From NCBI GenBank assembly GCA_023426345.1, contig JAFAAX010000152.1:1-12023 (forward strand): a DNA stretch of 12,023 nucleotides, read 5' to 3'. Under the pieces are notes generated by a model. That model did not search any database. It was not told the origin of the DNA and was given only the letters and a program-made list of their open reading frames with translations. The translations under genes were made by a program, and so were the position numbers. The DNA is from Actinomycetes bacterium (GTDB lineage Bacteria > Actinomycetota > Actinomycetes > Actinomycetales > Actinomycetaceae). Below, piece by piece: positions 6,460-12,023 of this stretch (position 1 is the stretch's first letter; each line of letters begins with the position of its first letter).

Positions 6460-6465
6460 TAGACT
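6460..6465 (+). promoter_or_regulatory. Probable -10 box of the moxR operon
   Basis: TAGACT fits the actinobacterial TANNNT -10 and stands out in GC-rich DNA. It would give a leader of roughly 60 nt before the GTG at 6531. The -35 region is not recognisable. Confidence 0.45.
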
Positions 6466-6516
6466 GTCCGGGGATCCGGCGCGGACGGCAGCCATGGCGA
6501 GCGAAGCAACGCAGAT

Positions 6517-6524
6517 GGAGGAGG
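6517..6524 (+). promoter_or_regulatory. Ribosome binding site fixing the moxR GTG start
   Basis: GGAGGAGG ends 6 nt before the GTG at 6531. It decides against the long in-frame upstream extension to 5970. Confidence 0.8.
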
Positions 6525-6530
6525 AACCCG

Positions 6531-7520
6531 GTGGACACGTACCTCAGCGACGCCGAGCTGGCGCAGGCGACGACGCAGTTGGCGGGCATCGAGGCGATGT
6601 TCTCCCAGCGCGTCGTCGGCCAGGAGGAGTTGCGCCGCGCCCTGATCGCGGGCCTGCTGGCCAAGGGCCATGTGCTCATCGAGTCCGTCCCGGGCCTGGC
6701 CAAGACGACGGCCGCGCAGACCCTGGCGGCGGCCGTGTCCGGCACGTTCCACCGCATCCAGTGCACCCCCGACCTCATGCCCAACGACATCATCGGCACG
6801 CAGATCTACAACCAGGCCACCGGCGAGATGACGACCCAGCTGGGCCCCGTCCACGCGAACATCGTGCTCCTGGATGAGATCAACCGGTCCTCGGCGAAGA
6901 CCCAGTCCGCGATGCTGGAGGCCATGCAGGAGGCCCAGACGACGATCGGCGGCGTCGTCCACCCGCTGCCGAAGCCGTTCATGGTGATGGCCACCCAGAA
7001 CCCCATCGAGGAGGAGGGCACCTACGTCCTGCCCGAAGCCCAGATGGACCGCTTCCTCATGAAGCAGGTCATCACCTATCCGCAGCCCCGCGAGGAGCTG
7101 GAGGTCCTCGAGCGCATCGACGACGGCCGCATCGGCGCCGATCTGACGGGCGATCCGATCTCGTTGGCGGATCTCCAGGAGCTCCAGGCGATGTCCCGGC
7201 GGGTGTTCATCCACACGACCATCAAGACCTACATCGTCGACCTCATCAACACCACGCGCGGGGCGGGTCCGAACCCGCTGCCCGGGTTCCGCACGCATGT
7301 GCGCGTCGGCGCCTCGCCGCGCGGCGGGATCGCGCTCATGCAGGTCTCGCAGGCCCTCGCCCTGATGGCGGGGCGCAACTACGTGATCCCCGAGGACGTC
7401 AAGGCGATGCGCCACTCCATCCTCCGGCACCGCCTGATCCGCACTTACGACGCCGTCGCCGACGACGTCAACGTCGACGGCCTGGTGGACGCCGTCTTCA
7501 ATGCGGTGCCGGTGCCGTGA
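6531..7520 (+). CDS. MoxR-family AAA+ ATPase
   Basis: A 329-residue cytoplasmic AAA+ ATPase of the MoxR class (AAA_3 fold). The Walker A motif is SVPGLAKTT at 52-60, Walker B is IVLLDEINR at 111-119, sensor 1 is MATQNP at 153-158, and the EGTYVLPEAQMDRF segment at 162-175 is a MoxR hallmark. The C-terminal lid has ASPRGG (261-266, sensor 2 arginine) and EDVKAMRHSILRHRL (288-302). Length is normal. Family members are thought to remodel or activate partner VWA-domain proteins, often encoded beside them, which is the case here. The GTG start at 6531 is supported by the strong GGAGGAGG and by the start of conserved sequence. The frame remains open upstream to 5970 but that part is non-conserved and crosses repeats. 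It is the first gene of the operon; 99 nt separate it from the next gene. Confidence 0.95.
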   Translation: MDTYLSDAELAQATTQLAGIEAMFSQRVVGQEELRRALIAGLLAKGHVLIESVPGLAKTTAAQTLAAAVSGTFHRIQCTPDLMPNDIIGTQIYNQATGEMTTQLGPVHANIVLLDEINRSSAKTQSAMLEAMQEAQTTIGGVVHPLPKPFMVMATQNPIEEEGTYVLPEAQMDRFLMKQVITYPQPREELEVLERIDDGRIGADLTGDPISLADLQELQAMSRRVFIHTTIKTYIVDLINTTRGAGPNPLPGFRTHVRVGASPRGGIALMQVSQALALMAGRNYVIPEDVKAMRHSILRHRLIRTYDAVADDVNVDGLVDAVFNAVPVP

Positions 7521-7619
7521 GCCGCCATCGCCTGATCCTCCTCATCGACGAGGGCGGCCCGCGTGGTTCCCTCGCCGGGTCCGGCGCGCCCGCCCGGCCG
7601 GCCGAGGGGGGATGGTGAC

Positions 7620-8501
7620 GTGCACGCCCCCGGCCTGGAGGCCATCTCGGCCCGCGTCGAACTGCCCGTCCTGCGGCGCCTCCTGTCGTTGATGGACGGA
7701 CGCCACGGCGCGCTGCGCGCCGGGCACGGCATGGAGTTCCTGGACATGGCCGAGTACAAGGCCGGGGACGACGTCAAGGACATCGACTGGCTGGCCTCGG
7801 CGCGGGTGGGGCGCACGGTGGTCAAACGCTTCGAGGCGACGGGCAACGTCCAGGTCATCCTGGTCGTCGACACGGGCCGGTCGATGGGGGCCCTGGCGCC
7901 GTCGGGGGAGACGAAGGAGGAGGTCGCGCTTGCGGCGTGCGAGACCATCGCGTGGCTGTCGACGATGCGAGGCGACCAGATCGGCCTGGTGGCGGGCGAC
8001 TCCCAGCGCATGCGGCAGATGTCGGCGCGCTCGGGCAACGCCCATGCCGAGACCATCCTGCGGCGCGTCGCCGCCGACATCGACCTGGCCTCCCCGCCGT
8101 CTGACGTGCGGCGGCTGCTCCAGCGCGCCCTCGCGGCCACGCTGCGGCGGTCCCTCGTCGTCATCGTCTCCGACGAGACCCAGCCCGCCCCCGAGGACGA
8201 CGACCTCGTCAAGCGCCTGCGCACCCGCCACGAGGTCATCGTGATGTCCGTCGCCGACGCGGACCCGACCTCGTTCGCGCGGGGCACCCCCGTCATCGAC
8301 GTCAACACCGGTCCCCTGCCCGACTTCGTCCTGGGCGACGCGGAGCTGGCGGACCAGGCCCGCGAGGCCGCGCGCCTGCGCAAGGAGCAGGTCTCCGCCA
8401 TGCTGTGGCGCAGGGGCGCCACGCAGGTGTCCGTCGAGTCCTCCGCCTCGGTGGCGCGCGCGCTGGTGACGGCGCTGGAGAGGGGGAACCGTGTCCGGTA
8501 G
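7620..8501 (+). CDS. DUF58 domain protein (VWA-like), short soluble form
   Basis: A 293-residue protein of the DUF58 family, almost always found beside MoxR ATPases and regarded as a likely partner. The hallmark MAEYKAGDDVKDIDWLASARVG is at about 43-64, followed by a VWA-like fold beginning VILVVDTGRSMGAL (79-92). The usual D-x-S-x-S metal site reads D84-T-G-R-S88, so the first serine is glycine. A later strand SLVVIVSDET supplies another acidic residue. There are no transmembrane segments, as in the short forms of the family. I chose the GTG at 7620 because GAGGGGGGA lies 7 nt upstream and the conserved helix follows. A GTG at 7563 is in frame but adds a proline- and arginine-rich stretch. 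The end overlaps the next gene by 11 nt, implying coupling. Confidence 0.9.
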   Translation: MHAPGLEAISARVELPVLRRLLSLMDGRHGALRAGHGMEFLDMAEYKAGDDVKDIDWLASARVGRTVVKRFEATGNVQVILVVDTGRSMGALAPSGETKEEVALAACETIAWLSTMRGDQIGLVAGDSQRMRQMSARSGNAHAETILRRVAADIDLASPPSDVRRLLQRALAATLRRSLVVIVSDETQPAPEDDDLVKRLRTRHEVIVMSVADADPTSFARGTPVIDVNTGPLPDFVLGDAELADQAREAARLRKEQVSAMLWRRGATQVSVESSASVARALVTALERGNRVR

Positions 8502-9036
8502 CGGCGACCTCGGCACCACCTTGCGCGACCCCGTCACGTATCCGAACTGGATGTGGGTGGTGGGCGCGGTCCTCGCCGTGCTCGCCGTGGCATGGGCGGC
8601 GGTGCTCCTGTGGCGGTGGTGGCGCTCGGAGGACACGCAGGCCCCGGAACTCCTCACCATCTCCGAGGCCGAGCGCCGCCGCTACCGGGGGCTCCTCGAT
8701 CAGATCCGCCTCCGCCAGGCGGACGGCGAGCTCGATCTGCGCGGCGTCCACCTGGCCGTCGCCGGCCTCATGCGCGCGCTGGGCACCCAGAGGTCCGGCC
8801 GGGATCTGGAGGTCGCCACCGTCGAGGAGATCGACAGGCTGGTGCCGTCCTGGCCGGAGCTGGTCGACGTCCTGCGCGAATGCGAGCAGCCGAGCTTCTC
8901 CGGGGAGTCCGGCGGACCGCAGGCGATCGACGAGGCCGTCCCCGGAGCCGCCCTCGTCGATGAGGGGGCGGACCGCTCCGACGACGCGCGGGTGGCGCGC
9001 ACGCTGGACCTCGCACGGCGGGCGGTGGGGGCATGA
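8491..9036 (+). CDS. Small single-pass membrane protein of the MoxR/VWA operon
   Basis: A 181-residue protein with one clear transmembrane helix at about 21-44 (ending in WRWWR), then a soluble domain. The soluble part has helix-like segments at 56-78 and 86-98, a TVEEIDRLVPSWPELVDVLRECEQPSF region (about 110-136) and an acidic tail. I do not recognise a firm family. Its position between DUF58 and the first VWA gene, its size and its one helix match the DUF4381-type proteins found at that place in Bat-like operons, so an equivalent role is inferred. The GTG start at 8491 has an AGGGGG ribosome site a few bases upstream and overlaps the DUF58 gene by 11 nt. The end overlaps the next gene by 4 nt (ATGA). 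Confidence 0.85.
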   Translation: MSGSGDLGTTLRDPVTYPNWMWVVGAVLAVLAVAWAAVLLWRWWRSEDTQAPELLTISEAERRRYRGLLDQIRLRQADGELDLRGVHLAVAGLMRALGTQRSGRDLEVATVEEIDRLVPSWPELVDVLRECEQPSFSGESGGPQAIDEAVPGAALVDEGADRSDDARVARTLDLARRAVGA

Positions 9037-10052
9037 GGTTCCCGTGGCTGCCGTGGGCGTGCGCCGCCGTCATCGTCGCGGTCGGCGTGATCGGATGGCT
9101 CGTTCTGCGCGGCGCGGGCCGGCGGTCCGGCCACCGCGGCTGGGTGGCGAACTCCGGCTACGTCCGCGACCTGCCGAAGTACCGGACCCTGCTGCGCCGG
9201 ACGCGGTGGGGGGTGGCCGGCACCGTCGCCTGCCTGGCGGTCGTGGCGGTCGCCGCCTCCGTGTCGGCGGGCGCCCCCGTCGACCGCCGCCTGGAGGACC
9301 GGCGGCTCTCCAGCCGCGACATCGTGCTGTGCCTGGACGACTCCGGATCGATGATCCCCTACGACGCGGAGATCGCGGGCGCCTTCCGCCAGATGGCGGA
9401 CCACTTCTCCGGGGAGCGCGTGGCGCTGCACCTGTGGAGCGCCCGCACGATGGTGATGTTCCCGCTCACCGACGACTACGACATGGTGGGGGACACCCTG
9501 GCGGATGTCGAGCGGATCATGAGCCAGGGGTACCAGGGGCAGGACGACACGGGGGTGTACGTCTCCAGCGAGCTCTACGACTTCCTGGAGGCCACCGACG
9601 ACCCGGACATGGAGGTCTCCTCGCTGGCCGGGGACGGACTGGCCTCGTGCGTGCTGGGGTTCGACCACACGGACCAGGAGCGCTCGCGGATGGTCATCCT
9701 GGCCACTGACAACGAGGTGCTCGGCGCGCAGATCTACACGCTCGCGCAGGCCGTCGACTTCGCCCGGCAGCAGCATGTCGTCGTCACGGCCCTGTACCCC
9801 GGGGACACGACCTCGCTGAGCGCGGAGGGCCAGGAGCTGCGCGACCAGGTGCGCCTGACGGGCGGCGACTTCTACGACGCCCACGATCCGTCGTCGGTGG
9901 ACGGCATCGTCGCCGAGATCGAGGCCCAGCAGCTGGCGGAGGTGCAGGGGTCGGCGACCACGCTGGAGACCGACCGGCCCGGCGCGCCCCTCGCCTGGGC
10001 GGCGCTGGGGCTGCTCGCCCTGCTCGCCGTCGGCGCGTGGGCGCGGCTCTAG
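9033..10052 (+). CDS. VWA-domain membrane protein, BatA-like (first copy)
   Basis: A 339-residue membrane protein with two N-terminal helices (about 7-26 and 60-79), a von Willebrand A domain (about 95-300) and a C-terminal helix (about 319-337). This is the layout of BatA/BatB-type proteins. The metal-ion-dependent adhesion site is intact: IVLCLDDSGSM has D102-x-S104-x-S106, with a later GDGLASC (200-206) and LATDNE (223-228) in the places of the second and third MIDAS loops. The domain probably faces the outside or the membrane interface and binds a divalent metal. The MoxR-VWA partnership is known from families of this kind; the ligand is unknown. Its ATG is in an ATGA overlap with the previous stop. 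Its own stop TAG forms the start of a TAGGAT -10 box for the next gene. Confidence 0.92.
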   Translation: MRFPWLPWACAAVIVAVGVIGWLVLRGAGRRSGHRGWVANSGYVRDLPKYRTLLRRTRWGVAGTVACLAVVAVAASVSAGAPVDRRLEDRRLSSRDIVLCLDDSGSMIPYDAEIAGAFRQMADHFSGERVALHLWSARTMVMFPLTDDYDMVGDTLADVERIMSQGYQGQDDTGVYVSSELYDFLEATDDPDMEVSSLAGDGLASCVLGFDHTDQERSRMVILATDNEVLGAQIYTLAQAVDFARQQHVVVTALYPGDTTSLSAEGQELRDQVRLTGGDFYDAHDPSSVDGIVAEIEAQQLAEVQGSATTLETDRPGAPLAWAALGLLALLAVGAWARL

Positions 10053-10055
10053 GAT
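10050..10055 (+). promoter_or_regulatory. Leaderless-type -10 box for the TetR gene, overlapping the VWA stop codon
   Basis: TAGGAT is a strong match to the actinobacterial TANNNT -10. Its first three bases are the stop codon of the upstream VWA gene. It ends 6 nt before the ATG at 10062, so transcription would begin at or next to the start codon. No ribosome site is present there, which fits a leaderless mRNA. No convincing -35 is visible. Confidence 0.5.
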
Positions 10056-10061
10056 CGGCTC

Positions 10062-10763
10062 ATGGCTCCCACCTCTCGCACGACCCCATCCGGGCGCGCC
10101 GGCGCCGCGCGCGGTCGCGGGCCGGGCCGTCCCCCGGCGGGGGGCGAGGACAAGCGCGAGCGGATCCTGGTGGAGGCGCTGGGCCTGTTCGCGCTCCACG
10201 GGTACGCGGGGACGTCCCTGGCCGACGTCGCCCAGGCTGCCGAGATCTCGAAGCCGGGGCTGCTCCACCACTTCCCCTCCAAGACGGAGCTGTTCGCGGC
10301 CGTCCTGGAACGACGCGATCAGCAGGCGTCGACGGAGATCCTGGACGGGGCCGGGGACCTCTGGGAGGCGCTCGACCGGTGGGCGGCGCTCATGGAGGAC
10401 AACGTCGCCCATCCCGAGGGGACCGCCCTGTACGTCGCCCTGTCGAGCACGGCGGTGGACGCCGCCCATCCCGCCCATGACTGGCTGATCGGCCACCTGG
10501 ACGGGGCGATCGACTTCCTGCGCAGCGCCGTCGAGCGGGGACAGGAGCGGGGCACGGTCCGCGCGGACGCCCCGGCCGAACTCATCGCCCGCACGATCGT
10601 CGCGATCTCCGACGGGATGCAGATCCAGTGGGCGGCCTCCCGGACGGAGCGCGGCGGCGCCCGGACTGTGGATCCGGTGGCGGAGACCGTCCTGGTCCGC
10701 CGCCTGCTTGAGGACCGGTGGCGGCTTCCGGCGCCCGGCGACGGGAAGGGGGAGGACGCATGA
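10062..10763 (+). CDS. TetR-family transcriptional regulator
   Basis: A 233-residue cytoplasmic one-component regulator. A basic, glycine/proline-rich N-terminal tail (GRGPGRPP at 18-25, similar to an AT-hook) precedes the TetR DNA-binding domain at about 33-80. That domain reads ERILVEALGLFALHGYAG, then TSLADVAQAAEISKPGLLHHF as helix-turn-helix, then PSKTELFAAVLERR. The remaining 150 residues are a helical ligand and dimer domain with no recognised ligand. The gene has no ribosome site but has TAGGAT 6 nt before the ATG, so it may be made from a leaderless transcript as well as from the operon mRNA. It sits between two VWA genes and overlaps the second by 4 nt, which suggests control of this operon or autoregulation. 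That is inference; the operator is not known. Confidence 0.93.
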   Translation: MAPTSRTTPSGRAGAARGRGPGRPPAGGEDKRERILVEALGLFALHGYAGTSLADVAQAAEISKPGLLHHFPSKTELFAAVLERRDQQASTEILDGAGDLWEALDRWAALMEDNVAHPEGTALYVALSSTAVDAAHPAHDWLIGHLDGAIDFLRSAVERGQERGTVRADAPAELIARTIVAISDGMQIQWAASRTERGGARTVDPVAETVLVRRLLEDRWRLPAPGDGKGEDA

Positions 10764-11851
10764 TCTTCCGGCCCGTGGTCCATCCCGCCTGGTGGATCGC
10801 GCTGTTCGCCCTGGCGGCGGTCGCGCTGCTGGTCCTCGGCGTCCGGCGCGGGGCCACGGCGCGCCGCTGGCCGACGGTGCGGCGGTCTCTGATGGCGGTC
10901 CTGGTGACCGTCATGCTGGCGGGGCCGTCGGTGCCGGGCGAGGCGCGCACGATCACGTCGAACACCGAGGTCTGGCTGGTCGTGGACCGCACCGGATCGA
11001 TGGCCGCCGAGGACTGGGGGAGCGAGGGCCTGCCCCGCCTGGACGGCGTGCGCGAGGACGCCCAGACGATCCTGTCGTCGATGGCGGGAGCCCGTTTCAG
11101 CATCCAGACCTGGGACTCCCAGCTCACCACGGCCGTCCCGCTGACCACCGACGAGTCCGCCGTGCAGTCCTATCTCGACACCTTCCACCAGGAGGCGTCC
11201 GAGTTCTCCCAGGGATCGGCTCCGGACCGCCCGGTGCAGGCGCTCGCCCGGAAGCTCGCCGACGCCCGGCAGAAGAACCCTCAGAACGTCCGTTATCTGT
11301 TCGTCCTCACCGACGGGGAGACCTCGAACACGACGGAGACGTTCGACCCGTCGACGTGGGCGCCCCTGGCCGACCTGGTCGACGGCGGCCTGGTGATCGG
11401 CTACGGCACCGCCCAGGGCGGGCCCATGCGCGCCTACCGCGTCGGAACCGGGACGGGAACGGGAGCAGGTGAGGGATCGTCGGGAGCCCAGTCCGGGGAG
11501 ACCTCGATGAGCGGCGCGGGCGAGCCGGGCGGCGGGGACGCCGAGTACATCCGCGACTACTCCCAGCCCGGCGCGCCCGTGGCGATCTCCCACATCGACG
11601 AGGACGCCCTGCGGGGCATCGCGGACGCGCTGGGCGTCGACGACGTCCACTCGCCGGATTCGTCGGCGATCGCCTCGGCGGCGTCGTCCATGATGGACGG
11701 CGCCACGCTGATCGCCGCCTCCCGGGAGGAACTGTCGACCTATCGCTTCGTGATCTGGCCGTTCGCGACGGCCCTGGCGACCCTGGTCGCCTGGGAGGTC
11801 TGGGCGATTGCGGGCCGCCTGCGCGCGCTGAGGAGCTCCCATGCGATCTGA
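10760..11851 (+). CDS. VWA-domain membrane protein, BatB-like (second copy)
   Basis: A 363-residue membrane protein with two N-terminal helices (about 11-27 and 41-57), a VWA domain (about 70-315) and a C-terminal helix (about 329-352). The MIDAS reads D76-R-T78-G-S80 (VVDRTGSM), so the first serine is threonine; the third loop is LTDGETS (183-189). An insert at about 228-260, rich in Gly, Ser and Thr (GTGTGTGAGEG), interrupts the domain before EYIRDYSQPGAP, a likely surface loop. It differs clearly from the first VWA protein, so the two are not a recent duplication. The start is the ATG at 10760, preceded by GGGGGAGG and overlapping the TetR stop by 4 nt. An in-frame GTG lies upstream at 10718 but has no better support. 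The end overlaps the next gene by 11 nt. Confidence 0.9.
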   Translation: MIFRPVVHPAWWIALFALAAVALLVLGVRRGATARRWPTVRRSLMAVLVTVMLAGPSVPGEARTITSNTEVWLVVDRTGSMAAEDWGSEGLPRLDGVREDAQTILSSMAGARFSIQTWDSQLTTAVPLTTDESAVQSYLDTFHQEASEFSQGSAPDRPVQALARKLADARQKNPQNVRYLFVLTDGETSNTTETFDPSTWAPLADLVDGGLVIGYGTAQGGPMRAYRVGTGTGTGAGEGSSGAQSGETSMSGAGEPGGGDAEYIRDYSQPGAPVAISHIDEDALRGIADALGVDDVHSPDSSAIASAASSMMDGATLIAASREELSTYRFVIWPFATALATLVAWEVWAIAGRLRALRSSHAI

Positions 11852-12023
11852 GGGCCGGGACGGACGAGGGCGGAGGGCCGGCCGGCCCTCGGCGGGCGGA
11901 CGTCCGCGCGGCGCCCGGCCGGGAGCGCGCGGCTCCTCCGGCGACGAGCGGTGGAGGAGCCCGCAGGGCGATCCGGACCTGCTGCCCTTCGGCGCCCCTT
12001 CTCCGTCCGACGCGGACCGGGGC
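11841..12023 (+). CDS. Start of a further operon gene, cut by the window end
   Basis: An open frame of 61 codons runs to the window edge from an ATG that overlaps the VWA gene by 11 nt, with AGGAG (11831-11835) 5 nt upstream. The visible part is rich in Arg, Gly, Pro and Ser, e.g. GRGRRAGRPSAGGRPRG, then DERWRSPQGDPDLLPF, so it looks like a disordered basic N-terminal tail. In Bat-type operons a TPR or membrane protein often follows, but nothing seen here identifies the product. It is certain that the frame is open and well initiated, not what it encodes. Confidence 0.65.
   Translation, partial: MRSEGRDGRGRRAGRPSAGGRPRGARPGARGSSGDERWRSPQGDPDLLPFGAPSPSDADRG

Larger units (their letters stand above)
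5394..6530. other. 1.1-kb region without a credible gene, rich in repeats and inverted repeats
   Basis: Several open frames cross this stretch on both strands, but none has a ribosome site, recognisable motifs or believable composition. GC content is visibly lower than in the flanking genes around 5600-6200. It contains the tandem and inverted repeats listed separately, a 14-bp palindrome, a 13-bp direct repeat, and the probable moxR promoter near its right end. It may combine a decayed or non-autonomous element (left third), a structured RNA or regulatory region (middle) and the operon promoter (right). The RNA interpretation is inference. I see no tRNA, rRNA, RNase P or tmRNA signature. Confidence 0.6.

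Noticed and set aside
5970..6530. In-frame upstream extension of the MoxR gene by 187 codons
   Set aside because: No ribosome site at the distal start, the translated sequence is low-complexity Arg/Pro/Gly, it crosses repeats and a -10 box, and the GTG at 6531 has a strong GGAGGAGG at the right distance.
11440..11475. Short GGGAACG-like repeats in the second VWA gene as a phase-variable tract
   Set aside because: The repeats are imperfect and in steps of six bases, so length changes would keep the frame; they simply encode a Gly-Thr linker.
9033..11851. The two VWA genes as a recent tandem duplication
   Set aside because: Their metal-site motifs, inserts and flanking sequences differ throughout; they share only fold and layout.

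Overview
This is a very GC-rich window with the codon bias, frequent GTG starts, strong GGAGG-type ribosome sites and apparently leaderless genes typical of high-GC Actinobacteria. A GTP-type PEP carboxykinase, an LppM-like lipoprotein and a septum-formation-type lipoprotein support that. The overall style resembles Actinomycetaceae, but the genus is inference; no rRNA, tRNA or complete mobile element is visible.

Layout. (1) Positions 1-540: a septum-formation-family lipoprotein on the minus strand, followed on that strand by two GC-rich hairpins. (2) 680-2371, minus strand: a tightly coupled DUF47 (PhoU-like) plus PiT phosphate-transporter pair, with a terminator-like hairpin between it and the lipoprotein gene. 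(3) 2372-2580: a divergent intergenic region. (4) 2581-4440, plus strand: pckG, complete, with two tandem hairpins downstream. (5) 4665-5393: an LppM-like lipoprotein with a C-terminal membrane anchor, probably leaderless. (6) 5394-6530: about 1.1 kb with no credible gene but much structure. It holds a 22-nt-period tandem repeat, a 37-bp inverted repeat (34/37) spanning about 360 bp, two further long inverted repeats whose only mismatches are G.U-compatible in plus-strand RNA, a 14-bp palindrome, a 13-bp direct repeat, and the likely moxR promoter. (7) 6531 to the window end, plus strand: a MoxR AAA+ ATPase, DUF58 protein, small membrane protein, VWA membrane protein, TetR regulator, second VWA membrane protein, and the start of another gene. 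Four of the junctions overlap.

How the genes work together. The right half is a MoxR/DUF58/VWA operon of the Bat (aerotolerance-like) type. In this family a MoxR ATPase is thought to act as a chaperone or remodeler on membrane-anchored von Willebrand A proteins with metal-ion-dependent adhesion sites. The unusual points are a TetR-family regulator placed between the two VWA genes, with its own apparent leaderless promoter formed partly from the upstream stop codon, and the long structured leader region. The left half is housekeeping: low-affinity phosphate uptake, gluconeogenesis and envelope lipoproteins.

The best candidates for something undescribed are the repeat-rich non-coding region at 5394-6530 and the TetR-containing VWA operon. 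No complete new defence or mobile system is visible.
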